Below, in pieces: positions 1 to 12,988 of a stretch of 64,000 nucleotides of DNA (positions within the stretch are counted from its first letter, which is position 1; each line of letters begins with the position of its first letter). A program made the position numbers and the translations under genes. Below the pieces are notes generated by a model that was not told where the DNA came from, searched no databases, and worked only from the letters and a program-made list of their open reading frames with translations. This DNA comes from Eremomyces bilateralis CBS 781.70 (Eukaryota; Ascomycota; Dothideomycetes; Eremomycetales; Eremomycetaceae). The stretch covers positions 1,334,621 to 1,398,620 of the forward strand of contig NW_022985067.1 of NCBI RefSeq assembly GCF_010015585.1, written 5' to 3'.

Positions 1-3000
1 AGGCACCAAAAAGCGAATGTCTGGCACGATGCGAAGATCGTACCGCGGAAGATAGATGAAGGGAAAGACGACGAGGGGAGGACGATGGCGTGGAGGCGAG
101 TAAGGTGACGAGAGAGGAGACGAGAGAGCGAAGACTGGAGGAAGAAGAAGGTGATCCAACAATGCAGGACGCACAGCCAAGCAGCAAGGGAAAAGGTCTG
201 GCTCTGTCATCGCTCGCCGAGCTGCTGCGGGCTGCTGATGCGGGTCGCTGGCAGAGCCAGTAGCGGATCTCTTAGTGGCCAGCCCTGTCTGGGGGATACA
301 CACTCCTGGGACGCTCAGACGCCTGACGCCGAGACTGAAGCGCTGGGGGCGATAGTGGAGGGCAGCTGGGCGGGTGTGGGTGACAGGAGAGAGGCGGAGA
401 CTTACGGTGCTTGTTCAACAGGCCAACGGGATCAGGAGTTACAGGGTGACAGGGTCTGAATGCGAATGGATGCAATCATGCAGGAAGGAATCCGGCGAGG
501 CTAAAGCTCGTGAATCGGTTGGCTCTCTTGCATGGCAGATTCTCGGTCTTCGGAATCTTTATACGAATTTCCTATGATTGTCGACATTCGTGGGAGTATT
601 CCGTAGTTGCGGGATTCAAGTTCGTAAGGGTTTGGAGAGTGCCCACTCAGGAGCTCCAGTCCCCATCTTACTTTTCCTCTACCGTGGTGGTGTGGTCTGT
701 GTAGACCCAGGAGCGGAGCTAGATCGTACCTACTATGGATGTTCGTGGTACTCGGGAAGTGGTCGACCAGATGTCCGTTATACGAAGGAGATCGCCGACC
801 TGTCGCTTTTCATGATTACCTTCGTTTCCATGTTTGAAGTCTGAGCAATGCTATCAGGTAGAAGTCCAGGAGAGGCCTTCTTTCCTCCTCCATCATGTGA
901 TGCGACAAAGGCGACCTTGAAGCGGATCACGATCACTGGTACCAAAGCCAGCCAGACCTAGTTCGAGGCCTGGGGGTCACTTGATGGAAACCCTGAGTAG
1001 GAAGTCCGTTGCACACTTCAAACGCTCGCTCGTGGGGCTGTACGTAACTCGAGAGCAATCTGGTTGGAGAGCGGTTTTGCGACCTGGTTTCGTGTGGAGG
1101 GTGAGCCTTGTCTCCTTCGTCCACTCGTCCACGCATGCCGTAGATGCATCCCTCCCTTGAGACTCTAAATTTGGGGTTCGGCGATGCACGCCGCCTTCGC
1201 AGTTTCCACCTGCAGCTGGTCGAACGACTAATTATACTGCTGTACAAAGATGAGACAGGAGCTGGCTGTTTCTTCATGCCTTGATGTATATTCAACAAAG
1301 ATAGGTGGTTGATATACAGTTACTAGTATGTATAGGACTTAATATTTGGCTCGAGAGAAATGAGATATACAGCTTCGCAATGATACTGGTAGGATTGCAG
1401 TATTGTGCAGTTTGCACGAGGCGCCTGGTTAAACAATGACGAAGGAATCAGGAACCCAGCCTTGACCCTGGTGTCCGGGCATCAGTCATCAGCAAGTTGA
1501 CAGTCATCTGTCATAGCCGTCCCGTGGTCCACTCGTTCCGAATGTTCGCACTGAGACATCACTAAGAAACGGTACGGTACTTGCCTTTTGGAAAAATCCT
1601 GACAGAGCTAATTACCGCACTGGGTAATGCTTACAACTGGGTCGTGGCTATGCTGGCTTCCTTCTCGTCAAAAGATGCCAGTTTCTTCGGCCTGTCTGGC
1701 AAGTGGCAACATCCGAGTCGATGGTCAGCTCATGTCCGTTTCACGAATCGGCGAAGAAAGGGGGATGCATGAATCGCTCACCCCGTCCCCGACGCCAATC
1801 TGCAGTGCATCGAAGCGCGGACTGCAGACCTCGTGGCAGGAGGATTCCTCAATCCCGCCATCCACTTCGGAATAATAGCCTAATTAATTATGTCCGATTG
1901 ACCTCCATTTCGACGCGAGATCCGGTGTAGCATTGGCCATTGACTTTTCGCAGTTCGTGCCCCCGTACGGAGTAGTGTCGATGGAAATCGGGCGTTATTC
2001 TGTTTAGGATGCGATCTAGTACGATTAGTGTCGACTAGCAAGCGTTCCCCCGCGCGTGCATCACGCCGGGAGCACACCCGAGGATGGCTAGGCCAGGCGA
2101 GAGGCAGAGCCGGTCAAAGTCGAGACCACAATTTGATGGTTGACAGTTCAGGGAAGATCCCAAGCGGTTTGTTGTTGCCTTGTTGGTCTGAAGCTCTCGA
2201 GAGACGAAGAGAATCGTGTGTACCTGAGAACTGAGAAGCAGATGGTTTATCGTCACTTGGTCATCATAACCATGATAATGCTCTCCCTCCAAGCTCGGGA
2301 TTCCTCTTATCAGAACCGATTTCATCAGCGCTTAGATCCGGTAAACGACTTTTGTCGGCGACTTGTCCAACCAGCAAGTAGCAATATCGCAGATTCACAC
2401 AATGGCAGCGAGCCAGCGAGCCTTCCACTCATTTCATTGGCCAACTACAATGGTACGGAAGGTTTTCCTTTTGGTTTCACAAGGCACCAGCAACTCGGAG
2501 ACCTGCAAAGTCCCTGAATATGATGCTGTTCACCACGAGTGTTCAGCGATTCCGTCGCCTGACTCCCAGCCTCCCAAGTCTGTGGCGTAAAGGCGGCAAT
2601 TGAGGCGTCCATTGTTCCCATCAGTTCCCGGCGCTCTCCCAGGGCATTCACCGGCAGCCGAAGCCGGTGGAAGGGAGCGTCCAAGTATTTGAATTTTGAA
2701 ATGATCGACGTCCTGGAAAGGCCCGCTAGACTGCTAAGCAAAGAGGATAAACGTACCATAAGGCATAAAGTCTCCGAATAAGCACCCCCAACTTTCATCG
2801 ACAAGGTAGTGCTCCTCGCCCACCCCACCCGTTGGCCGTCTGCTTCCGTGCCTTGCAGCCCTGGAGCGCACCGCGTCCGGCCGGACGACCGACTTTCGCG
2901 TGCGTGGACGCCGCTGCCGGCGAACTGCAGCTGAATGTTGTACTTTTCGGTTCTTTGGAACGTCGGGAGACACGGTGACCGTCGGGGAGAGAAATGAACA

Positions 3001-4467
3001 TGGGAAATTTGGCAACGCACCCGTCGGCGGAATGGTGGAGTCACATCGCCAGGTTACGCGGTGCCTTGATTTGTCCACGACAGCTGGTCGCACGCCGGCT
3101 GTTGTACGAGCTGGATTCCTGCCATTCGCTCGATCAGGACGATGGGCAGATTTCTCCTGAGCGATCATATTCGTGGTGGTCCCGAAAGCTCCAGCAGGAC
3201 CGTTCGAGAGGTGTTGGTGACGTACTCCGTACTTTTTTGTAACTCCAGAAACTCTCACAGCACAGCCTCCTTGCAGGCCTTGGCGTAAACTATACGCGTC
3301 GATTCTTAGTGATCGATACGCCGTGGTATCGTTTCAGCTACTAAATCTTTGTAAAATTGATGCCTTATCGATCATGCTGATGCTGATGCAATGCAGAAGC
3401 TGGTGCCATGAACATTATATGACAATCTTAGCCAGAGAGAAAAAAAGTATAGCTATGCGTTAATTGCTAAATGGGTATCTCTTATCGAATCACTATCAAC
3501 TGTCTTTATCTTACGAGTTTGCGCATAAATCTTCTCATAACTGACTGACGTCCCCACCCTGCATCCCTCTCATCCACTATCTTGGCCGCCTCTACTTCCG
3601 CAGTTCCACTCATGTCGTCTGCGAGCTCTTTGCCAAAGAGTTAGTCGATATCATTCCAGCAGGATCGCGGACGTATAGAACAAATCCATCGGGTGTGGTC
3701 CCCAGCCAGGGAGCTCATAATCAAGGAGCTCGGGACGGACTTCCTATTCTATCGTGTCGGGAAGAGCCATTTTAGTGTGAAAATAAAAAAATACGAAAGC
3801 GATAAAAGTTGAAGATTACATTGATTGTTTGCCGGACTGCAGCACAAGAGGATGGTTAGGGGTAGTCACCATGCGTACGCGCGCTAGAGATAGAGCAGCG
3901 TAGAAAGACCATGCTGTATATTCTCAGTACCGTATGGTTGACATCCGCTACAGTTTACTTTCAGCCGTCCTGGCTCGATGAGCAGAATTTTGGACGATGA
4001 AGGTACGGAAAAGTATTTCTTAGTCCTTGAGACTTCGAATCGGCTACAATATTCGTCAGTCTTACTCCAGCAGACACCTCACTTTACAAGATCTGCAGCT
4101 GGATCATGGACCCTTGAGGCTTGAAGAGCATCCTACTATAGATAGGTATTGTACAAACGGGACGGAGTACCGAACCACCTACTACGGTATCCAAGGCCCA
4201 CAATGCTTCCGTTCTGCCCTAATTATCCAGTATCAATCCGTCATACTGGTACATTGTGGAGCATAAGGCCACACATGTAGCAGTGTATCCTTCGATTGCG
4301 ATGCATGTCTAAGTATCTAGAACTCCTGATGAGCCCCTGATTTGAATGAAGGATTCACCGTCGATCCAGGGAATTCTCCCAGGATCACTCCCAACGCCCA
4401 ACTCTTCACTGACGCTCCACATTCTCCGATGACATGATGCTTCAACTGTAGCTCTCCTCTCCAGCCA
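1..4467. other. gene-poor stretch with one weak coding relic
   Basis: I see no gene I can support here. Open frames are short, lack recognisable motifs and are not joined by plausible introns. The one hint of coding ancestry is on the minus strand at about 3515-3760. There, two frames read like a conserved protein tail (a GTTPDGFVLYVRDPAG stretch, then ELADDMSGTAEVEAAKIVDE ending in RKLVR before a stop at about 3516), but they lie in different frames and have no start. This is best read as a decayed gene fragment of unknown family. Confidence 0.35.
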
Positions 4468-5484
4468 CTACCGCAGCGCATCCCGAATCTCAACCGTCAC
4501 AACTCCCTTCTCCGGACCGTAACCCAGAAACCTCACGCTTCTCATGTCTTGAACCACCCAATCTGCTCCGGCCTGCACCAGCTGTTCCACCGTATGCGTC
4601 GTCGCCAATGCAACCACCTTGAACCCCGCCGCTTTCCCAGCTCTCACCCCCGCTGCTGCATCTTCCAGCACCAGCACCTCCCCGCCACCACCCACCCTCA
4701 CCACTCCATCTCCATTCTCCACCCCCTCCCCACCATCCCGTCGTAGCCCCAAACTCCTCGCCGCCATCGCATACCCCTCCGGGCTCGGCTTCCCCTCCGC
4801 CACATCCTCCGCCGTGACCAAGCACCGCGGGTGCGCGAGCCGCAGCACGTCGAGCCAGCCGGTGACCAGCGGCTTCGTACCGGACGTGATGATCGCCCAG
4901 GGCGCGGCGACGGATTCGAGGGTCTCGAGCAGCGCGCGGGAGCCGGGGATCTCGACGGCCGAGGAGCCATAGAGGAGGGGGATCTGGGCTTCGGCGTGGG
5001 TGATGTCTAGGTCATTAGAACTTTAGGGTTAAGGAGGGGGGGAGGGGGGGTCGGTGTGAGAGGACGGTGAAAGAGTGGTGTTGATGGGGGTTAGGGGGAA
5101 TGGATCCCAGGGGCCTTACGTACACTCCCAATTCGCTTTTGACTCGTCGTAGATTCGCAGCACATCGATTGACCGTCGTCCATGGGAGGTCTCCAAAATA
5201 ACGTTCGGGTCGATTCCTAGCTCTTTGCCGATTCTGACCCCATCAGTCAGCGCCTACAGGCTATTTCGTGGTGTTCCGCAGATGAGCGATTGTGCTGCTC
5301 CGCTTACTTATGCCAATGCTGTACGATCGCGGGCGTCGAATCTATGATCGTGCCGTCCATGTCGAATAGCTGCAAAAGGTCAGGAAGGAGGAGTACATGG
5401 TAGCCTTGAGGGCTTTCTAGCTTTCAGACGTACTAGTCCCGTGAAGGCATGCTCCTCAGGAGGGGCTGAGAACGATCCGGCCAT
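4468..5484 (-). CDS. HAD-family sugar/glycerol phosphatase (GPP1/DOG2-like)
   Basis: Predicted to dephosphorylate a small phosphosugar or polyol phosphate, as yeast glycerol-1-phosphatase GPP1/2 and 2-deoxyglucose-6-phosphatase DOG1/2 do in the cytosol. Four exons are readable: 5434-5484, 5308-5369, 5124-5233 and 4468-5006. All introns are GT..AG, and together they give 253 residues, the usual family length. HAD motif I is FDMDGTIIDST, with both catalytic aspartates, at residues 19-29. It is followed by ELGIDPNVILETSHGRRSIDVLR, characteristic of GPP/DOG enzymes, then motif II (AIITSGTKPLVTGWL), the motif III lysine (EGKPSPEGY) and motif IV (VLVLEDAAAGVRAGKAAGF). The start is the ATG opening MAGSFSAPPEE. 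The segment between motifs III and IV is enriched in Gly and Val. The exact substrate (glycerol phosphate or 2-deoxyglucose-6-P) cannot be told from sequence. Confidence 0.9.
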
Positions 5485-6101
5485 CTTGAATCGGAGGGAC
5501 ACGAAAGTGCTGATAATGAAGGGTGTACGGAATAGAAATTAAGTCTGGAAGATCATGTAGAGCTGAGACCGTCCCAATGAGCTCTTTATGAAGATTTCCC
5601 TCGTCTATCAAGTCTAATGGTGACTAAGGGGCAAAAGGCTCTGCCGTCGCATTTAATGTTGGTCGCCTGGATGTCGGAAGGGTTTCCCTTTCGGGCATTG
5701 CATCCAGACTATGACAGCACCACAACAATCCTCTAGCGTAGAAGGCAAGGGAGCACTAATATGAATTAATAGTCTTCGCTCTGGATGTCCTCTTCCAGCC
5801 AAAGTTAACAGAGAGTCGTATAACTATGTAATTATCGACTTCAATTATTAAGAGTGAGAGTCATACTTCAGGAAGGGTAATGATTGAGTTTCGGTGCTCA
5901 GAAGATACTGCCATGCAATTAGGTCCCCCAATTTATGAGGTTGTCTAGGACTATATACGATATTTGAACTGGAACAATCGAAGCTGATCGATATGCTTAG
6001 AAAGCGTTGCTTAGATCGGGTTCTGAAGCGTCTCAAAAAGATTTCCTAAGCCAAACTGGTCAATTTTCCGTACCCACTCACCACCAAGCATGCTCCGATG
6101 T
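5485..6101. other. intergenic, no feature seen
   Basis: This lies upstream of the HAD phosphatase on its 5' side and should contain its promoter. I found no coding frame with motifs and no repeat. Confidence 0.4.
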
Positions 6102-7270
6102 TCAACCCAAACAATGAGTATACCAGAAAGCCCTCTTCGGCCTGATCAGGTGCCAGACGCTCATCGGAAACAGCCCTCCGCTCACCGCGGTGAAGATTGC
6201 GAGGCACACAGAGCTGAAGCGGAAATACATGCCGGCATTGGAGTTTAGTAACGCAAACTGGAAGTTGAGTGTGCTGAAGATGATCACGTTGGGCATGATG
6301 CGGTCGGCTATTGCGGTGCTGGGGGAACTCGAGTTCAACAAGGACCAGTTGAAACCGGTGAGGACGGTGGTGCAGAGAATGAGGGCGTGGAAGAGGGCCA
6401 ACCTGAGGTATTCTTCGACCGCTGCGGAGTTCATGATCAGCTTTAATACTCTATGAGTACGGTACTACCGCGTGCATACAATATCGAAAACCGGACTTCT
6501 TGAGTGATCAAAGTTATAATTGTCTCCAGCGGAGTCACTATACGAGCAACACCGAAGATGCACGATCAACTTCAAGTTCTATGTAGGGACGACGGTAGGG
6601 TCGGTGGATGCGTGCCCGTCGGTTCCCGGACCTCGTGGGTGATCAACGTTATCAGCGCCGTTCTTGACCAAAACACGAGAACCAAGCCTTGGGTGAATGT
6701 CCAGGCGGCGGAAAGGAGGAAGAAATTTCGTAGATGTCCTGTCGGCTGGATTAGCATTCATAAACATATAGGCATCAGCACAAATGCTTACATCCATAAC
6801 GACCCAAACCAATCCATTGATATCCCGGCCCGTCTGTCCGACAAACCTTAGATTGATGTGTGTGGACGTGAAATGATCAATAACGCTTAAAGGATTTATC
6901 AAATGGAATATAGAGATGACAGGTAGGAAGTGACCTCCCAGGCCTCAACCGAGAGGTCCACTGGAGTACGACGGGGACATGTTGTCTTCGTCGGCGGCCA
7001 TGTAGCAACATCAAAGGATGCCATATCTCCCCTCAACGCATAACAAAATAGCATGGAGAAAACGAGAGTAAGACGAAGAGGTGGCGGAATGGCGCTTCCC
7101 ATTGGGGGATCTTCCATATCGATACGATATGCCATGCGGATATGCGCTGTTGAGCTACCAGGATTAGAGTTGCATATCATAATGTCATTGTGCTTGTGAT
7201 GGTGAAATCTTATGTGATCGGCAAATGTTTTCTGCCATGGGGATTCTGATAGGTATTCCATGTATTCCAA
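6102..7270 (-). pseudogene. uncertain multi-exon membrane-protein gene or remnant
   Basis: I do not recognise this as a family with confidence. On the minus strand, several frames in succession carry hydrophobic segments that look like membrane helices. In transcription order they are PPPLRLTLVFSMLFCYALRG (about 7030-7090), FFLLSAAWTFTQGLVLVFW (about 6665-6730), then LRLALFHALILCTTVLTGFNW and VIIFSTLNFQFALLNSNAG, ending in FRFSSVCLAIFTAVSGGLFPMSVW (about 6140-6410). The frames differ and I could not build one clean spliced model. The R-L-FSMLFCYALRG start faintly recalls fungal wax-synthase/Tri7-like membrane acyltransferases, but the typical downstream motifs are absent. It may be a decayed gene, or a real gene whose introns I could not resolve. 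Confidence 0.3.
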
Positions 7271-7950
7271 ATCGGCGATTTTGGGATGAGTAGCGTATTC
7301 TTGAATGAATCAGACACTGTTCGGGAGTCAATTGGAAGACGGGCGACATGCGATGCTCGCAATATCACCACTAAATTCTCAATTCTCATATCTGACATCT
7401 GCATCGTCATGCGGGGCGCTGTTCCTGACGTTGGAACTCGTTGGGATTTTATCAGTCCAGGCCTTCAGGGTCAGGTAGGTTGAGGAAGATGAGTGTTGAT
7501 GTGCGAAAGACAATATTGATGACAATATTCATGACGGGAGGAAATCTTCATTCTAAGAATCCAGGGTTTAACTAGACAGCGGCATTGCCGGTCAATTGTC
7601 CGCTTCCAACCTTATTAACTGAGTTGCGTAACCTTTCGTAACCTTTCTCGTCTGGGTCTGGGCCGTCGGTTTTCTATTGAGTCCTTTTGGTTTGCCTTTC
7701 TCAATTGATCTATCTTCCATTTGTATTCTAAGCTACCTGGACCGGATTGAATTGAGACGTCAGAATTTCATCCGCTCGCGATATCGTCATTTACATGTCG
7801 CGCCACCAACATCCGCGTCTATTGTTAATTCTCAGAGGCACATTGCTACTCAACCCCCAAGTCCCATCCTATTGTCTCAATTATACCTCGTAATTGTAGC
7901 GATTGCTACCGCGTCGTCGCCGAAGCGTCGATTCCTATCAATTCCGCCAG

Positions 7951-10900
7951 ATGCCCTCCAAACCACCGCCGACGAACTCCCACCGATTCGATCACTCCTC
8001 CGCCTCTCCCGCATCGTCTCATCGATACGCACAAACGCTCGACTCGTCGACCCTAGACGACCGGTCTATTGCTGGAGAAGATGACGACCTCGACGGTGGA
8101 TCTGTGTCCGGATATTCTCGGGGAAGGACTGTGAACCGCAGGAAAAGAAGCCATAGCACGGCGAGTCTCGGCGCACAGTTCTTGAGCACAAGCTACGGGG
8201 GAACTGAGAAGAGGCCGACGAGGAGCTATCTGCATAGTGCAAGCCATGGACCTGATGGTAGGTATACCATATTTTGATTTTGGCGGCCTGAGCGTGGGTG
8301 CGATTTAGATCGGGACGATACACCTACTGCGTATATTCGTGTTCTGTGCTGACCACCGCCTGCTAGAACCGCTACAATTCTCCTCAGAAGGCGTTCGCAA
8401 ACAGACGCAAGAACTCGCATCATGGGCCCTCGGCGACTCACCCTCCCAACCCCCGCAACTAGAAGCTCTATTCGATAACGATCCCGAACGGTCACACCTC
8501 GACGTGGGGACTAGCGGCGATTCCTTACATCCCGAGGTCATCGAAGAAGAATCGAGCCAGGACGAGACGTCGACGGAGGGGTCGTCGATACCAAAAAGCC
8601 GATTAACGGAATTGATAAGGGGGGAAGAGTCGGCCGCACAACAGGAACCCCTTGAACAGAACGATCGAGCCAGCACCCGCAGCGAAGTAGTTTCCCGCTC
8701 AGGTCGTCGGAAAGACTCAGGGGAGACAGCTCCGCTACTCCCGAAACGTCGAGTCTCCGAAGACGCGTCGACAGACTACGGCACGAATGGGCACGGGCAG
8801 TACGTGGAAGGAGGAGAGCAGCTTAAACGCAGGGAGAAAAAATATCCAACTTGGGGAAAAGTGAAGGGGGACGTAGTAGACGTCCTTCGAACGCTGACGG
8901 AGCCGAAGAGGTGGAATGGGAGGGCGATGCTGCAGAAAGGGGTGATGGCGCCCATAAAGACGTTACCCGCAGTCTTTCTGGGCTGGCTACTGAATGTGTT
9001 GGACGCATTGAGTTATGGTGAGTTTGATTCGTCCAGCACGGTGGACGTATAACTTCAGACTATGAATCCGCCTCGACGGCCACTTTCCCTCCGCTAGGGC
9101 CTGTCGAAGTCGACACCTTCAGCTAATGTTTCATAGGCATGATTCTATTTCCCCTCGGCCATCCGTTCTTCGAAGACACTGGCCCGGATGGTATCTCCAT
9201 GTTCTTCGTAAGCTGTATCGTATCACAGTTAATTTATTCCTGCGGCGCCTCATCGTTCCGAGGAGGCGTCGGTTCCGAAATGGTTCGTCCTCCATGCGAC
9301 CGGACTCATACAATCAACACACTAATAGGATCTAGATCGAAGTGGTCCCCTTCTTCCACAAAATGACATACTTAATCCTCGCCCACATGGGCCCGGATGC
9401 TGAGCGTTCAGCCGTTGTCGCGACCGTCATCACATCCTATGCTCTCTCCTCCATCGTCACTGGCCTCATATTCTTCTCCCTCGGCGCCCTCCGGCTAGGA
9501 TCGCTGGTTTCCTTCTTCCCCCGAAGCATCCTCACCGGCTGTATCGGCGGTGTGGGCATCTTCCTCTTCATAACTGGCATCGAGGTGTCTGCTCGATTGG
9601 ACGGGAACCTGAGCTACAACCTCGAGACGGCCCAGGAACTGTTCAGTGCCAAAACCGCGCCGCTGTGGATCGTGCCTTTGGCCCTGGCTGTCCTCCTGCG
9701 TGTCCTGAAGAAAGTACGGGATCACGAGGCATTATTACCGGGATTCTTTATCGCTATTGTCGTCATCTTCTACATTGTCGTCGTGGCCACGCCCAGCTTG
9801 AACCTGGATAAAGTGCGGAATGCTGGCTGGGTGTTCGAGCAGCCCGGGAGCAATGTCCCCTTTTGGAGATTTTATACCTACTACAGTAAGAACCCAAGAT
9901 CCTTCAGGTCTTTTTGTTTGCTCGACAGTCTACTCACTAAACACCCGCATTTGCAGAATTCAACCAAGTCGACGTAGCCGCTCTCACTCGGACCATCCCC
10001 TCGATGTTCGCCCTCTCCTTTTTCGGCATCCTCCACGTGCCGATCAACGTCCCCGCTCTCGCCATCGCCGTCGGCGAAGACGATGTTAACGTGAACCGCG
10101 AATTGATCGCGCACGGCCTGAGCAACACGATCAGTGGGGTCGTCGGGAGCATCCAAAACTACCTCGTGTACGCCAACAGTGCCATATTCATCCGAAACGG
10201 CGGGGATAGTCGCCTGGCGGGACTCCTCCTTGCTGCTGCGACCGGGGCGACGTGGATTGCGGGACCGGGGCTCGTGGGATACATTCCGGTGATGATCGTT
10301 GGCGCTCTAATTTACTTTTTGGGCATCGAACTAATGGAAGAGGCGTTGTGGGATAGCTTTGGAAAGACGCATATGCTGGAATACATAATGGTGAGTCGCG
10401 TTATACTTTGAAGAGGCGCAAGGCCATGATACTAATAAATATGCAGATTGTTGCTATTTCTCTAATAATGGGCTTCTACGACTTTGTTGTCGGCGTTGTT
10501 ACTGGCATTGTCCTTGCCTGTCTCATCTTCGTCGTTCAGACCTCTCAAGTCTCCGCCGTCCGCGCTACTTACTCCGGCGTTGTCGCAGAATCGACGGTAC
10601 GACGCCATCCCCTCCAAAGACGGTTCCTCCGAGAAGTGGGCTCCCAGGTCTACCTTGCCAAACTGGCCGGCTACCTTTTCTTCGGCACCATCGTCGCGGT
10701 CGAGAACCGAGTCCGCGAGCTCGTCGACGAGGAGCGCTTCCTCCAGAAGCCTATCAAATACTTCATCTTCGACCTCCAGCACGTCACCGGCATCGACTTC
10801 AGTGCTGCCGACGCCTTCAGCCGCATGCACCGCATCCTCCGCCGCCGCAATGTTGAGATGCTCCTCTCCGGCCTCAGTCCCTCCGGCACCGTCGGCCGCT

Positions 10901-11073
10901 CCCTCACCATGGTGAAGCTCCTCGATGAAGAGCACGCCGACCCGGAGTACCCGCCCCCCCGCGTCTTCGAGGACCTCAACAAAGCCCTCGAGGCCTGCGA
11001 GAACGAGCTCCTCCTCGCCTTCCGCGCCCGCCACGAGGCCCTCTCCGCCGCCCAACAGCCCACATCGCCCCAC
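7951..11073 (+). CDS. SulP (SLC26-type) transporter with STAS domain, YGR125W/Vsb1-like, 3' end in assembly gap
   Basis: A multi-pass membrane transporter of the sulfate-permease family. The closest yeast architecture is YGR125W/Vsb1, a vacuolar membrane protein with a long hydrophilic N-terminus. Exons: 7951-8257, 8367-9017, 9137-9282, 9336-9885, 9957-10390, and 10447 into the N run; every junction keeps frame. Residues 1 to about 290 are Ser/Glu-rich and soluble. The transmembrane core follows, starting at ALLPAVFLGWLLNVLDALSYG-like sequence with MILFPLGHPFF, and the family segment LSFFGILHVPINVPALAIAVGEDDVNVNRELIAHGLSN. The STAS domain is seen in IKYFIFDLQHVTGIDFSAADAF and in RNVEMLLSGL. 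Family members often carry a cyclic-nucleotide-binding-like C-terminal region; that part would lie in the gap. The ATG at 7951 is the first in frame. The substrate is not predictable from sequence. Confidence 0.92.
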
Positions 11074-11733
11074 NNNNNNNNNNNNNNNNNNNNNNNNNNN
11101 NNNNNNNNNNNNNNNNNNNNNNNNNNNNNNNNNNNNNNNNNNNNNNNNNNNNNNNNNNNNNNNNNNNNNNNNNNNNNNNNNNNNNNNNNNNNNNNNNNNN
11201 NNNNNNNNNNNNNNNNNNNNNNNNNNNNNNNNNNNNNNNNNNNNNNNNNNNNNNNNNNNNNNNNNNNNNNNNNNNNNNNNNNNNNNNNNNNNNNNNNNNN
11301 NNNNNNNNNNNNNNNNNNNNNNNNNNNNNNNNNNNNNNNNNNNNNNNNNNNNNNNNNNNNNNNNNNNNNNNNNNNNNNNNNNNNNNNNNNNNNNNNNNNN
11401 NNNNNNNNNNNNNNNNNNNNNNNNNNNNNNNNNNNNNNNNNNNNNNNNNNNNNNNNNNNNNNNNNNNNNNNNNNNNNNNNNNNNNNNNNNNNNNNNNNNN
11501 NNNNNNNNNNNNNNNNNNNNNNNNNNNNNNNNNNNNNNNNNNNNNNNNNNNNNNNNNNNNNNNNNNNNNNNNNNNNNNNNNNNNNNNNNNNNNNNNNNNN
11601 NNNNNNNNNNNNNNNNNNNNNNNNNNNNNNNNNNNNNNNNNNNNNNNNNNNNNNNNNNNNNNNNNNNNNNNNNNNNNNNNNNNNNNNNNNNNNNNNNNNN
11701 NNNNNNNNNNNNNNNNNNNNNNNNNNNNNNNNN
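11074..11733. other. assembly gap (run of N)
   Basis: Six hundred and sixty N characters. The STAS-transporter reading frame runs into it from the left with no stop, so the C-terminus of that protein is hidden here. The long open frames that appear across the gap are artefacts of N. Confidence 0.99.
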
Positions 11734-12988
11734 TTGACGGCAAGAGTTGGTTGTGTGGAATATGTACAATTTGTTGGAAGATGCCGGTTTCTAGCAGGGA
11801 TTGGATTGAGATTTGAGAGGGTTTATTTTCACGATATACGGTCTCTGGGTTTCATAGTTCAAAATACCCCTTTAGATACAGGTTAAATAGCGTCACCGCA
11901 TGTAGAACAATTGTCCAACAATCAGGAGGCCGCGGCTCTAGTATACCTTCTCCTCTAAGCAACATGTCGGGGGCGCCTTTTGTCCGGGAAACGCGATGTT
12001 AATAAGGAAAAGAAATATCACACATCATTGCACCCGACGTTTCAAGTATTCACCACTTCCATTAAGGTATCGTATTATTACAGGTTTTCCTCCACTGATC
12101 TCTGTTCATTCCACTTCCACCACTCAATTCCCGCCGCCGCAAAAGAGCCACTCACCCTGCTTGGATAGAAGTACACAATATGAACCACCGAACGAGCGAA
12201 TTTCGGCCACGCAGCCGCGCCAGACCATCTTTAACGCCATGAAGCACACGAAACGCCCATCTTCCCAGTGCGCAGGAGGCGAATAACGTACAGTACATAT
12301 GAAGACCGCTCTCCGTTCCGGTTCAGCGAGTGATGAGGAAGGAAAGGAAAAAAAATGGAGTGAGTGAACGACGGAGGCGAGGACGTCGCAACGCCAACCG
12401 ATCCGTCAAAATATGTCGGTCGAAGTAAAAAAGAAATCCGCTCTATCAACAACTCGGGCGCCTTGAGAATAAGACGACCCGGAAACGAAACCGATGTGCT
12501 CCATGCAGATGCAAAGTAAGGTAAGTAGGTAACGCTCGCTGCGTCAACCAAATATCGATATTTCGGAATCCGTGAACGGTCCGTGAAAGGAAAGAAAAAC
12601 GCGATTGCGCGCCCATCGCCCGCTTGAAAACGACGCGGAGAAAACGAATCGAACCCCTCTAAATGCGGGATGAGGATCGCAGGGAAAAAGGAGTATGAAG
12701 AGTAGAATGCTGCAGTCTAATGCGATCCGCTCGATGCACGAAAGGTATCTGATCTAGAAGAACGGGAAAATATGGGTAAGTATATGGTGACAAACAAAGG
12801 AAAAGTTGCGAAAATTGAGACGCGGTGAATGGCCGTTCCGGCCACTTTGGTGGGTTACCCCCCGAAAATGTAGCCCGTAAATCTGTCCCCCAAGGAATTT
12901 TGATGCCCAACGCCTCGGATATCGGAAGGAATGGAGTCCGCCCGCCCAGATGCATCGAGAACCTCGTGCTGCTCGAACCTTCGATCCG
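11734..12988. other. intergenic between convergent genes
   Basis: This lies between the 3' ends of the SulP transporter (+) and the Ime2-like kinase (-), so it should hold both 3' untranslated regions. I saw no motif-bearing frame and no repeat. Polyadenylation sites cannot be placed confidently. Confidence 0.45.

Noticed and set aside
10408-11886. Long open frames spanning the N run on both strands
   Set aside because: The N positions cannot contain stops, so the frames are artefacts. Only the plus-strand part before 11074 is real coding sequence.
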